Below, one piece after another: positions 16,094 to 25,655 of a stretch of DNA of 64,000 nucleotides (the stretch's first letter is position 1; each line of letters opens with the position of its first letter). The stretch comes from Deltaproteobacteria bacterium (lineage in GTDB: Bacteria > Myxococcota_A > UBA9042 > PHBI01), in contig JACKFA010000001.1 of NCBI GenBank assembly GCA_020632715.1, forward strand, positions 248,001 to 312,000, written 5' to 3'. The translations under genes and the position numbers were made by a program. The notes beneath the pieces are model-generated. The model searched no databases. It worked only from the letters and a program-made list of their open reading frames with translations, and was not told where the DNA came from.

Positions 16094-19000
16094 GCCAGGG
16101 ACGGCGCGCCGACCACGGTCCTGTCGGGGTCGCCGCCCTGCCCCGGCCCCTCCCCCTCGTCCGGGCCGAGCTCGTCGTCGTCCCCGCCAGGGCGCTCGTA
16201 GATCCCGGGCGCGAGCCCGAAGAGCCGCTTCAGGTCCTCCATGATGAGGTAGGTGCCGGGCACCACCACGTAGACCAGCGGCAGCATCAGGATGACCCCG
16301 AAGCCGAGGCTCACGGCCATCGGGATCAGGAACCGCGCCTGCACCGAGGTCTCCATGATCATCGGCGCGAGGCCGCCGAAGGTGGTCACGGACGTCAGCA
16401 TGATCGGCCGGAAGCGCCGCGTGGCCGCGCGCGTGATGGCGTCCCACGCGCTGATCCCGCTCTCGCGTCGATACTCGTTCGCCGTGTCGATCATCACGAT
16501 CGAGTCGTTCACGATGACCCCGGAGAGCGCGATCATCCCCATGAAGCTGATCATCGACAGGTCGTAGCCGGTCAGGATGTGCCCGAGGATGGCGCAGGCG
16601 ATGCCGAGCGGGATGGCGAGCATGACGACCACGGGCTGGAGGTAGCTCTTGAAGGGGATCGCGATCAGCGCGTAGATGACGAGCAGCGCGATGCCGAAGC
16701 CGAGGCCCAGCGCGAGCATCGAGTTCTGCTGCTCCTCGCGCTCGCCCGCGAAGCCGAAGGAGAGGCCCGGGTACTTCTTCACGATCTCGGAGACCGCCCC
16801 GTCCGGCGCGAGGAGCTTCGCGTAGACCTGGTCGGGCGTCGTCCGGTCGCGGTCGATGTCGGCGCTCACGTGGAGCGAGCGCTGCTCGTCCGTGCGCTGG
16901 ATGGCGGTGAACGCGAAGCCGCGCCGCTCGGTGGCCGCCAGGCGCAGCGGGATCTCGCCGCCGCTCGGCGTCCGGAGCATCAGGTTCTGCACGTCGTAGA
17001 GGCTCTTCCGCTCGGCCTCCGGCAGCCTCACCATCACCTTCAGCTCGTCGAGCCCGCGCTGCTGCCGCTTCGCCTCGGCGCCGTAGAACGCCGAGCGCAC
17101 CTGCCGCCCGATCTCCGCCTCCGTGAGCCCGGCCGCCTGCCCGAGCGGCGTCACGGCGAGGTCGATCTGGGGCTTGCCCTGCTTGAAGCCGGGGTCGATG
17201 TCCTTCACCCCGTCGAACTCCGTGAGCCGGCGCGCGAGCTCGGTCGCCGCGGCCTCGAGCACCTTCACGTCGGGGTGGATGAGCTTGAGATCGATGGGCA
17301 GCCCCGCGCTCGGGCCGCCGATCGAGTCCTTGAACACGAGCGTGTCCACGTTCGCGACGTCGCCGGTCTTCTGGCGCCACGCCTTCACGAACTGGCGCGC
17401 TGATGCCGCGCGCGTCGACCGCCACGAGGTAGACCTGCACGTTCGCGACGTGCCCGCCCGACTCCCCGCCACCGACGTTGACCGGCCCCGAGTTCGGCAT
17501 GCCCACGCCGACCTGCGCGAAGATCCCGCGCGAGATCTCGTCGGCCCCGCCGTTGTCGTCGAGCACCGCCCGCGCCGCGGCCACGAGCTGGTCGCGCACG
17601 CGCGTGGTGTCCTCGACCGGCGCGCCGAAGGGCAGCGTCACCTGCGCGAGGACGATGTCGGACTCGACGTCCGGCATGAAGGTGAACTTGAGGCGCCCGC
17701 CCGGCATCTGCGCGCACGACGCGATGGCGATGGCGAACGCGCCGGCGAGCGTCAGGTAGCGGTTCGCCGTCACGAAGCCGAGGACGCGCTGGTAGGCGAC
17801 GTTGATGATCCAGTCGAGCGCCGGGGTCGTCACGCGCCGCGCCTGCGTGAAGAGGAGGTCGATGAGGCGGTAGGCGATGGGCCACAAGGCGCCGACGAGC
17901 GCGCCGCCAGCGAGCCCCTGGAGCGCGCCCACCCCGGACACCAGGCCGAAGATGAGCCCGATGAAGCCGAAGGCCGCGGCGAGCACGAGCATCCACCACA
18001 GCATCGAGCGCTCGCTCTTCTTGTGCGCGAGGTGGGCCGGCAGGATGTAGAACGACTCGATGAGCGACATCAGCAGCACCGAGACGACGACCGCGGGGAT
18101 CACGCGGAAGATCTTCCCGGAGATGCCGGGCACGAAGAACATCGGCATGAACGCCGCGACCGTCGTGAGCACGCTGAAGGCGACCGGCATCGAGACGCCG
18201 CGCGCCCCGTCGATGGCGGCCCGGAGGAAGGTCTTACCCTCGTCGCGTTTCTCGTAGATGTTCTCGCCGACGACGATGGCGTCGTCGACGACGATGCCGA
18301 GGGTCACGATGAACGCGAACATCGAGACCATGTTGATCGACACGTCGAACTGCTGGACCACGATGAACGAGCCGAGGAACGACGTCGGGATCCCGAGCGT
18401 CACCCAGAAGGCGAGCTTCGTCTCGAGGAAGAGCCCGAGGATGATGAGCACGACGATGAACCCCATCGCCATGTTGCTGGTCATGAGGTCGAGGCCTGGT
18501 CGCGGTAGAGCTCCGACCAGTCCATCCACGGCGTCACCGACACGCCCTGCGGCAGGTGCGCCGCGAACTGCCACGAGAACGCCTTCACCGCGTCCGCGAC
18601 CTCGATGGGGGTCTGGTCCGCGTTCCGGTAGACGTTGAGCATGATCGCGCGCTTGCCGTTGAAGGTCGCGCTCTGGTCGACCTCGGCGAAGCTGTCGCGC
18701 ACGGTCGCGACGTCGGCGACCGTCAGCTCCGCGCCGAGCGGGCTCGTCTTGATCGGGATGTCCTCGAAGTCCGCGCCGTGCACCGGCTTCGGCTTCGTGC
18801 GCAGGAGCACCTCGCCGGCGGCCGTCTTCACGCCGCCCGCCGGGAGCTCGGTCGCGCCGAGCCGCACGGCGCCCGCGATCTGCTCGAGCGTGAGCCCGTG
18901 CTGGCGGAGCGTGTCCTCGGCGACGTCGACGTGGATCTCCTCGGGGCGCGTCGCGGCGATGTCGACCTCGCTCACGTCCGGGAGCGCCTTGAGCCCGTTC

Positions 19001-19494
19001 CGCGCGTTCTCCGCGACGTCGCGGAGGACCGCCTCGGGGACGTCCCCGTAGAACACGAGCGAGATGACCTGCCGCCGGTTCGCGAGCAAGCTCACGACGG
19101 GCTTCTCGGCGTCCTGCGGGATGGTCGTCACGCGGTCGACCGCGCTCTTCACGTCGGCGAGGGCCTTGTTCTCGTCGACGTCGTCGTAGAGCTCGACGTA
19201 GACCCCCGCGTAGCCCTCGCTCGCGGCGGCGGTGATCTTCTTCACCCCCTCGACGGCGTTCACGACCTGCTCGAGGGAGGTCACGATCTCCTCGGCCTCG
19301 GCGGGGCTCGCGCCCGGGTAGGCGACGGAGATGCTGACCCACGGCAGCGTGAACTCGGGGAACACCTCCTGCTTGATGGTGAGCGCCGAGACCGTCCCGC
19401 CCGCGAGGAGCAGGAACATCAGCAGGTTCGCGGCGACGGAGTTCCGCGCCATCCAGGCGATCCAGCTCTTCCCGAAGTCGTGGATGGCGCTCAC
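16090..19494 (-). pseudogene. RND efflux pump (AcrB/MMPL-type inner-membrane transporter), frameshifted
   Basis: Joined, the frames give about 1,135 residues, the normal RND length. The N-terminal part (from GTG 19494) has the first helix (NSVAANLLMFLLLAGG) and porter domain (FPEFTLPWVSISVAYPGASPAEAEE). Then come helices 2-6 with the proton-relay TM4 motif GIVVDDAIVVGENIYEK, the second porter domain, and C-terminal helices with GVIVNDSIVMIDTANEYRR. The frame breaks near 18495 (one base missing; ELYRDQ should continue to LDLMTSN) and near 17396 (a GC missing in GCGCGC; GISA should continue to RQFVKAW). As written the product ends after 337 residues. The start overlaps the adaptor stop by 4 nt. 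Exports drugs, metals or lipids by proton antiport if intact. The small breaks in short repeats may be assembly errors. Confidence 0.85.
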
Positions 19495-20773
19495 GGCGTC
19501 GCCTCCTTCGCCTCGGGCGCCGCCTCGGCCTCGGCCGCGGCCCCCGGCGCCTTCGCGGCGTCCGACGAGGCGGTCTCCTGCCCGGGGAGCCGGAGCTTCA
19601 TCCCAGGCTCCGGGGTCGCGAGCCGCGAGGTGATGACGCGCTCGCCGTCGGTGAGCCCCTCGCTCACGAAGACGCTGTCGGGCTCGCGCCAGACGATCGT
19701 GACCGGGCGCACCTCGAGCGTGTCGTCGGGGGTCATCACCCAGACGTGGTCGCCGTCGCGGAGCGCGACGCGCGGGACCTTCACGACGTGGTCGAGCTCC
19801 TTGCCCTGGATCTCGAGCTTCACGAAGGCCCCGACGAGGAGCGGCAGCCCCGGCGCCCCACCCTCCTTCAGGAGCAGCGGGTCCTCGATCTCGATGAGCA
19901 CGCGCGCCTGCGTCCCGAGCGTGTCGAGCTCGGGCAGGAGGCGCAGGATCGTCCCCTTCCGGACGATCGGCGCCGCGCCGGTCGTCTGCGTCACGGTGAC
20001 CGCGGAGCCGCGCTCGCCCTGGAAGCCGTTGACCCCGGGGATCTCGATCCAGTCGAGGCGATCGAGGGGCACGGGGGCCTCGACCCAGAACGCGTCGGTG
20101 CCGATGAGCTGCGCGAGCTGGCTCTGCGGCCCGGCGAGGAGCCCCGGCTCGATGCTCTCCATCTTCACGTAGCTGTTGAAGGGCACCTCGACCTTCGTCT
20201 TCGAGCGCGCGAGGTCGGCGCGCAGGAGCGCGCTCCGGGCGGCCGCGAGGTTCGCCTTCGCGAGCTGCTGGTGCGGCTTCCTGAGGGCGAGGGCCTTGCC
20301 CGCCTCGGTCGTCGGACGTCGTCCGAGAGGAGCTCCCACTCCTTCTCGGCGATCGTGCGCTGGCCGCTCTCGACGGCGAGCTCGAAGCGCGCGCGCTCGA
20401 CCTGGGCGCGCTGGCTCTGGACCGCGAGATCGTAGTCGCGCGAGTCGAGCTCGAACGCGACCTCGCCCGCCTTCAGGAGTCCTCCGGCGACGAGGCGCTC
20501 GTTCACGTTCTCGACGCGCGCGGCGACCTCGGGCGCGAGCACCGTCTCGCGCGCGGGCTTCACGCGCCCGACCGTGTCGACGGTCACCGCCTCCTTCCCG
20601 ACGGCGACCGGCATGACCTCGACCACCTTGGACTCGGAGGGCGGCGGCGCTTTCGGCGCCTGGGGGCGCGTCTTCTGGAGATAGCCCGCGTAGCCGAACG
20701 CGAGGAAGAGCACCACGAAGGGTGGGAGGATCTTGAGGAAGATGAGCTTCGCGACCTTCTGGGTGTCGAGCAT
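19491..20773 (-). pseudogene. RND efflux periplasmic adaptor (membrane fusion protein), frameshifted
   Basis: About 427 residues when joined. From ATG 20773 a single N-terminal helix (ILPPFVVLFLAFGYAGYL) precedes the periplasmic part: lipoyl half-motif (VDTVGRVKPARETVLAPEVAARVENVNERLVAG) and coiled coil (DYDLAVQSQRAQVERARFEL). Near 20315 one base is missing from a GGG/CCC run. DDV must shift frame to reach TTEAGKALALRKPH, where the second lipoyl half, beta-barrel (VPFNSYVKMESIEPGLLAG) and membrane-proximal domain (VPRVALRDGDHVWVM) follow. It links the RND pump to the outer-membrane channel. A GGAGG precedes ATG. The pump gene starts inside its stop codon. Confidence 0.85.
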
Positions 20774-22257
20774 CGCGGACCTCCGTCGTCGGCGGTGGGC
20801 GCCTCTCCCCGGTCGGCCGGGGCGAGGGTCTCCGTCCACGCGCCGCCGAGCGCGCGGTAGAGCTGGATGCGGGTCGAGAGCAGCTGGCGCCGCGCCGCGA
20901 GGTGGCTCTGCTCCACCTGCTGGAGCGCGCGCAGCGACGTGAGCACGTTCAGGTAGGACGTGAGGCCGGTGACGTAGCGCTGGCGGGCCTCGTCGAGGGA
21001 CGACCTGGCGATCGCGAGCTGCGCGTCGAGCTCGCGGACGTACTCGGCCTGGTGAGCCTCCTGCACGAGCGCGTCCTCGACCTCGACGATCGCGGCGAGC
21101 ACGACCTGGGCGTAGCCGTGGAGCACGTCCTCGAGGGCGGCCTTCTGCCGCTCGACCTCGGCCGCGCGCCGCCCGCCGTCGAAGAGGGGCGCGACCAGGC
21201 TCGCGGCGAGGTTCCAGATCCACGAGTCGATGAAGTCCTCGAGGTGCGCCGCCTGGAACCCGATGCGCCCCGACAGCGAGATCGCCGGGTAGCGGTCGGC
21301 GATGGCGGCGCCGACGCGGTAGTCGGCCGCGACGACGCGGGCCTGCGCGGCGCGGATGTCGGGGCGGCGCCCGAGGAGCTCGACCGGGAGCCCGGCGTCC
21401 GGCGCCGGCGGGAGCGCCGGCAGCTCGGCCCGCGCCGGCGCGGCCACGGCGCCCGGGACCTGGCCGAGGAGCACGGCGAGCTGGTGCTCGTAGACCCCGA
21501 GGCGCGCCTTCGACAGCGGCCGCTGGGCGGTGAGCGCCGCGTGCGCCTGCCGCTGCTGGAGCACGTCGAGCGCGGTCGCGGCCCCCTGCCCGAAGCGGAG
21601 CTCGAGGAGGTCGACGAACTTCTTGCTGGTGGCCTCCTGCTCGTCGAGGAGGCGGAGCGCCTCGCGCTCGCCGACGATCCCGAGCCACACCTCGGTCACG
21701 CGCCCGGAGAGCGTCATGGCGGCGGTCTCGAGGTCGAAGCGCGTCGCCCGCGCGTCGGCCTCGGCCGCGCTCTCGGCGGAGCCGACCTTGCCCCAGAGGT
21801 CGACCTCGTAGCGGGCCGAGAGCCCGAGCGTGTAGCTCGGCGTCTCGTTCGCCACGAGCCCGATGGGCTCGCCGAGGTTGAAGACGGTGCGCTGCCGCCC
21901 GACGCTCGCGTCGGCCGTGAGCGTCGGCCAGAGACCGGCCTCCGCCCCCTCGGCGAGGGCGCGGATCTGCGCGAGGCGCGCCCAGCCGCGCTTGATGTCG
22001 AGGTTCCCGGCGAGCGCGCGCTCGACGTAGGCGTCGAGCTCGGCGTCCCCGAACGCCTCCCACCAGCGATCGGGCGGCCGGACGGCGCCGTCGGTCGGGA
22101 TCGCGCCGTCGAAGCGGTCCGGCACGGAGAGCTCCGGGGCGGGGTCCGTCTTCACGTCGTGGACCGTGCACGCGAGCGGCGACACCCCGAGGCAGGCGGC
22201 GAGGATCGCGGCGCCGACGGCGTGAGCTGGCGATGTGATAATAAAGTTAACACTCAT
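20584..22257 (-). CDS. outer-membrane efflux channel (TolC/NodT-type OMF lipoprotein)
   Basis: A lipoprotein of the NodT type: hydrophobic leader with lipobox-like PLAC, then DRWWEAFGDAELDAYVERAL, paired long coiled-coil segments, the duplicated alpha-barrel strands (YEVDLWGKVGSAE; APLFDGGRRAAEVERQKA) and LLGRRPDIRAAQARVVAADYRVGAA. The ATG at 22257 fits best; the TTG at 22263 is an alternative. The conserved part ends about at LYRALGGAW. The frame then runs without stop to 20584, some 190 nt into the adaptor gene in another frame, ending in Ser/Arg-rich nonsense. A normal stop was probably lost near 20780-20830 by a small indel, or the stop is genuinely late. It forms the outer-membrane exit duct of the pump. 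Confidence 0.82.
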   Translation of the reverse strand: MSVNFIITSPAHAVGAAILAACLGVSPLACTVHDVKTDPAPELSVPDRFDGAIPTDGAVRPPDRWWEAFGDAELDAYVERALAGNLDIKRGWARLAQIRALAEGAEAGLWPTLTADASVGRQRTVFNLGEPIGLVANETPSYTLGLSARYEVDLWGKVGSAESAAEADARATRFDLETAAMTLSGRVTEVWLGIVGEREALRLLDEQEATSKKFVDLLELRFGQGAATALDVLQQRQAHAALTAQRPLSKARLGVYEHQLAVLLGQVPGAVAAPARAELPALPPAPDAGLPVELLGRRPDIRAAQARVVAADYRVGAAIADRYPAISLSGRIGFQAAHLEDFIDSWIWNLAASLVAPLFDGGRRAAEVERQKAALEDVLHGYAQVVLAAIVEVEDALVQEAHQAEYVRELDAQLAIARSSLDEARQRYVTGLTSYLNVLTSLRALQQVEQSHLAARRQLLSTRIQLYRALGGAWTETLAPADRGEAPTADDGGPRCSTPRRSRSSSSSRSSHPSWCSSSRSATRAISRRRAPRRRKRRRPPSPRWSRSCRSPSGRRR

Positions 22258-22261
22258 TAAC
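22246..22261. promoter_or_regulatory. AT-rich inverted repeat between tetR and the channel gene
   Basis: GTTAA-CACTCA-TTAAC overlaps the channel start codon and stands out in GC-rich surroundings. The inner ACTCATTAA resembles a half of the ACTCACTTAA operator found upstream of tetR, so the repressor may also bind here. Confidence 0.4.
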
Positions 22262-22267
22262 AACGAC

Positions 22268-22864
22268 CTATGACTGGTCCGGTCGGAGACCGCCCCAGAG
22301 CGTCGCGACGAGGCCGCGTACGTAGGTGGGGGCGGCCATCGGCATGCGCGCGTGCGCGCCGACGAACTCGAAGAAGACGTAGTTCTGGACGCTCCCGAGG
22401 AGGATCCGCGCCATGATCTCGGGGTCGCCGAGGCGCAGGCGCCCGAGGCGCATCTCGGCGTCGAGGTAGTTCGTCAGGCGCTTGAGCCCCTCGACGGGCG
22501 CCGCGTGCGGGTTCTCGCGCCAGAAGTCGCGCGCGTCGAAGCTCCCGTGGGCGGTCAGCGCCATGATCCGCGGCAGGACGCGGCGCAGGTGGCCGAGGAG
22601 CTCGAGCGCCACGGCCTCGAGCTGCTCTCTGAGCTCCCCCTGCCCGACGCGCGGCTCGAGCTCGAGCGTCCACTCCGCCTCGCACACCGCCATCGACCGC
22701 TGGAAGAGCTCGTCCTTGGTCGTGAAGCGCTTGAAGATCGTGCCCTCGGACACCCCCGCCTCGCGCGCGACGGCCGACGTCGACGCCGCGACGCCGTCGC
22801 GGATGAAGACGCGGCGCGCGGCCTCGAGGATGAGGTCGTCCGAGATGGTGCGGGGGCGTGCCAC
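22268..22864 (-). CDS. TetR-family transcriptional repressor of the efflux operon
   Basis: A 198-residue regulator with GTG start. The N-terminal HTH is canonical: ILEAARRVFIRDGVAASTS, VAREAGVSEGTIFKRFTTKDELF. The C-terminal ligand-binding domain is helical and ends MAAPTYVRGLVATLWGGLRPDQS, like efflux regulators of the AcrR group. It is the first gene of the operon and lies 10 nt upstream of the channel gene. A strong palindrome just before its start is the likely operator, so it probably represses itself and the pump until a ligand binds. Confidence 0.9.
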   Translation of the reverse strand: MARPRTISDDLILEAARRVFIRDGVAASTSAVAREAGVSEGTIFKRFTTKDELFQRSMAVCEAEWTLELEPRVGQGELREQLEAVALELLGHLRRVLPRIMALTAHGSFDARDFWRENPHAAPVEGLKRLTNYLDAEMRLGRLRLGDPEIMARILLGSVQNYVFFEFVGAHARMPMAAPTYVRGLVATLWGGLRPDQS

Positions 22865-22879
22865 CGAGCGGCGCCCCTT

Positions 22880-22897
22880 AGTGAGTCCTCACTCACT
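22880..22897. promoter_or_regulatory. probable TetR operator
   Basis: AGTGAGT-CCTC-ACTCACT is a perfect 7+4+7 inverted repeat starting 16 nt upstream of the tetR start, followed by the AT-rich TTAATGAATCATAA stretch that likely holds promoter elements. Size, symmetry and position fit TetR-family operators. Confidence 0.7.
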
Positions 22898-23081
22898 TAA
22901 TGAATCATAACGCACATCGCAAGCGCCATTTCGCACGGCCCCGGATACCCGCGAGATCGCGGATTTCTTGCCGGGTCCGGGCCCGTCCGTTAAGCCGAGA
23001 GGACGTCGCGCCGATGAGGACGGGGTCCGAGCGGCGCCGCCCTCCACGTCGCGTCCTCCTGCTCCCGGAGCCCTCGCCCCC

Positions 23082-23969
23082 GTGATCCTCCTCCCCCACG
23101 TGCTCGCCCTCCTGCTCCTCGCCGCGCCCGTCCCGGGCGACCCGGCGCCGCGCCACGCGCTGCCGGACGGCATGGAGAGCGCGCCCTGGGACGCGTTCTG
23201 GGTCGATCAGTGCAAGGAGCGGCTCGAGGCCGCCGGGATGACCGAGGGCTACTACTTCAGCCCCCACAACCGCCTCCAGTCCCGCAGGATCACGCGCACC
23301 GAGACCATCTACTGCCACGTCCCGCAGGCCGTCGTCTGGAGCCGCGGCCCGACCGGCGCGCGCTACGGCGGCTTCACGATGGTCAACTGCGCGATGGCCC
23401 TCGCGATGGCGCGCTTCGAGGTCATCGCGCAGGAGGAGGCGCGGAAGGTCTTCGGCGACGCGCTCGAGGCGCCGATCACCTACATCACGCACGTCGGCAC
23501 CTACAACTGCCGCACGCTGCGCCTCAAGAGCGAGAAGCAGAGCCAGCACAGCTTCGGCAACGGCATCGACATCACCGGCTTCTACGTGCGCGGCTACGGC
23601 GCCATCGAGATCCAGCGCCACTGGACGGCGCGCTGGCCGGCCCTCCAGAAGGGGAGCCTCTTCCTCCACAACCTCGTCGCGCGCCTCCGCGCCGAGCAGG
23701 TGTTCACCAACATCCTCGACCCCACGTGGGACGGCTACCACGCCAATCACCTGCACATCGACCTCGCCCCCACCTCGGACGGGCTCCCGAGCGTCGCCCT
23801 CGAGAAGGCGAAGGCCTCGCCGGTGTCGGCGTCCGCGCCGCCGCGCGAGGGCGCGGGCCGCGCGGCCGCGGCGCCCGTCGAGATCCCGTTCGTCGGCCCC
23901 GAGGCGTGGCTCGTGCGCGAGGCGCACGGCGGCAACCCCGCGACGCCCCCGCTCGCGCCGCGCCCCTGA
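23082..23969 (+). CDS. extensin-like C-terminal domain protein, secreted
   Basis: A 295-residue exported protein. GTG 23082 gives a compact signal peptide (VILLPHVLALLLLAAPV); the frame extends upstream without signal-like sequence. The domain shows TMVNCAMALAMARFE, the core THVGTYNCRTLRLKS with Cys, QSQHSFGNGIDITGFYV (His/Asp) and YHANHLHIDLAP (His). This is the pattern of the extensin-like C-terminal family (PF06904 type), related in fold to LAS zinc peptidases. It probably acts on peptidoglycan in the periplasm. The C-terminal 60 residues are Ala/Pro-rich. Enzymatic activity is inferred from the conserved His/Asp/His set. Confidence 0.8.
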   Translation: MILLPHVLALLLLAAPVPGDPAPRHALPDGMESAPWDAFWVDQCKERLEAAGMTEGYYFSPHNRLQSRRITRTETIYCHVPQAVVWSRGPTGARYGGFTMVNCAMALAMARFEVIAQEEARKVFGDALEAPITYITHVGTYNCRTLRLKSEKQSQHSFGNGIDITGFYVRGYGAIEIQRHWTARWPALQKGSLFLHNLVARLRAEQVFTNILDPTWDGYHANHLHIDLAPTSDGLPSVALEKAKASPVSASAPPREGAGRAAAAPVEIPFVGPEAWLVREAHGGNPATPPLAPRP

Positions 23970-24054
23970 CGACGCGCCGCCCGCGCCGCGGTGACAGCCC
24001 GCGCGGGCACGTCTATGGTGGTCGCTCCACACCACCGCAGCGCGGAGTCGGGGC

Positions 24055-24774
24055 ATGGCGAGAGAAGCCCGAGGTCAGGCGTCGTCTTCGAGGGAGCGGC
24101 CCGCGCACCTGCGCGTCGTGGTGCGCCCCCTCCCGAAGGTCGTGTTCTTCTACCTCACGTGGCTCGCGTCGCTCGTGTGCGCGATCGCGACGGAGGCGGA
24201 CGCCGTGCCCTGGGCCGGCGCCGTGTGGATGAGCGCGTTCCTGTTCAACCTGCTCGTCATCAGCTTCGACTTCAACGAGGAGCGCTCGCTCATCGTGGTG
24301 CTGCTCATCGTCGTGGCCTTCCTCGCGCTCCTGTACGCGGGGGCGCTCGCCGACGTGGGCAGCTTCGTCGAGAAGCTGAAGCCCGTGATGAACGCGACCT
24401 TCTACTGGATGGTCTTCGGCGCCTTCAGCGTGATCTTCCTCTTCGTGTGGCTCCAGTCGCGCATCAACTACTGGATCATCGAGCCGAACGAGGTCGTCCA
24501 CCGCTACGGCCTCTTCCCGAAGATGAAGCGCTTCCCGACGGAGTCGCTGCGCTGGGACAAGAGCGTCCCGGACCTCCTCGAGCGGCTCCTCCTCGGCTCG
24601 GGGACGATCGTCCTCACGACGCCGAGCGAGAAGTTCCCCATCGTCATCGACCACGTGCTGCGCATCGACACCGTCGACGACCGCATCGCCGCCGTCCTCG
24701 GCGTGAAGCAGGTGGTCAGCACCGACGGGAGCGTGGAGTCGCGGAAGAAGTACAACGACCGCGAAGACGACTGA
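24055..24774 (+). CDS. four-helix membrane protein with PH-like C-terminal domain
   Basis: A 239-residue inner-membrane protein. Four hydrophobic segments (VVFFYLTWLASLVCAIAT; WAGAVWMSAFLFNLLVI; LIVVLLIVVAFLALLYAGAL; FYWMVFGAFSVIFLFVWL) are followed by a ~110-residue cytoplasmic domain (YWIIEPNEVVHRYGLFPKMKRF, TIVLTTPSEKFPIVIDHVLRID) that reads like the PH-like membrane-associated domain of YdbS/bPH2 proteins. The protein ends in a charged tail. It stands 10 nt before the M15 gene on the same strand. Function unknown. Confidence 0.65.
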   Translation: MAREARGQASSSRERPAHLRVVVRPLPKVVFFYLTWLASLVCAIATEADAVPWAGAVWMSAFLFNLLVISFDFNEERSLIVVLLIVVAFLALLYAGALADVGSFVEKLKPVMNATFYWMVFGAFSVIFLFVWLQSRINYWIIEPNEVVHRYGLFPKMKRFPTESLRWDKSVPDLLERLLLGSGTIVLTTPSEKFPIVIDHVLRIDTVDDRIAAVLGVKQVVSTDGSVESRKKYNDREDD

Positions 24775-24784
24775 GCGAGCCCGC

Positions 24785-25615
24785 ATGATGACGCTCTCGC
24801 TGACGTGGGGCCTGCTCTCCTGGCTCGCGCTGGCCGCGCCGGCCCCTGCGCCGGCGGCCGCCCCGGGCGGCGGCACCGAGGGCGTCCCGGACGGGCTCCG
24901 CTGCCTGCGCGAGGCCTACCCCGACGCCTTCTGCGGCGTGACGGCGACGTCCCTCGAGCGCTGCGGCGGCGGCGCGCTCCCCTGGGATGACGGGCGCGAG
25001 AAGCCCGATCACGACGCGATCCTCGAGGACCCGGACCTCGAGGAGATGATGCGCCAGCGGTACACGCCGTTCGTCCCGGCGACGGCGCCCCCGGTCGACT
25101 TCGAGCCGGGGCGCGTGCGCTGGACGCCCTTCTTCATGGCGCTCTACGGCGACTCGCGGGCGGCCGTGCGGAAGGAGCTCGTGCCGGTCCCGTGGCTCGA
25201 GAAGTGCGGCGGGACGGTCGTCCAGTTCAACCGCCGGCATGGCGCCGCGGCCGCGCTCGCGGCGGTCGAGAGGGACCTCGCCCGGGAGCTCCCGCCGGAT
25301 CTCTGTCGGCTCGCGGCGAAGTCGAGCGGCACCTTCAACTGGCGGACCGTGCGCGGCACGAGCCGGCGGAGCCTCCACAGCTTCGCCATCGCCATCGACA
25401 TCGGCGTCTCGCGCTCGGACTACTGGGACTGGAACAAGCCCGACGCGGCCGGGCACTACCGCTACAAGAACCGCTATCCCATCGAGATCGCGAGGATCTT
25501 CGAGCGCCACGGCTTCGTCTGGGGCGGCCGCTGGTATCACTTCGACACGATGCACTTCGAGTACCGCCCGGAGCTCCTGCGCGAGCCGTGCGTCGGGCGC
25601 GAGGGCGGCGAGTGA
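24785..25615 (+). CDS. M15-type D-alanyl-D-alanine carboxypeptidase-like protein
   Basis: A 276-residue exported protein with signal peptide and Ala/Pro linker. The C-terminal half has the M15 zinc-site arrangement: SRRSLHSFAIAIDIGVS (His and Asp ligands), then YPIEIARIFERHGFVWGGRWYHFDTMHFEY (Glu base and last His ligand). This is close to Peptidase_M15_4, which includes phage and bacterial endolysin-like or VanY-like enzymes. It would trim peptide stems in peptidoglycan. It is the third LAS-fold peptidase in this window, after M74 at 2283 and the extensin-like protein at 23082. ATG 24788 is an alternative start. Confidence 0.85.
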   Translation: MMTLSLTWGLLSWLALAAPAPAPAAAPGGGTEGVPDGLRCLREAYPDAFCGVTATSLERCGGGALPWDDGREKPDHDAILEDPDLEEMMRQRYTPFVPATAPPVDFEPGRVRWTPFFMALYGDSRAAVRKELVPVPWLEKCGGTVVQFNRRHGAAAALAAVERDLARELPPDLCRLAAKSSGTFNWRTVRGTSRRSLHSFAIAIDIGVSRSDYWDWNKPDAAGHYRYKNRYPIEIARIFERHGFVWGGRWYHFDTMHFEYRPELLREPCVGREGGE

Positions 25616-25655
25616 CGGCGACGCGCGCCCCGCGGCGGCGCGAGGAGCGAGAGGC

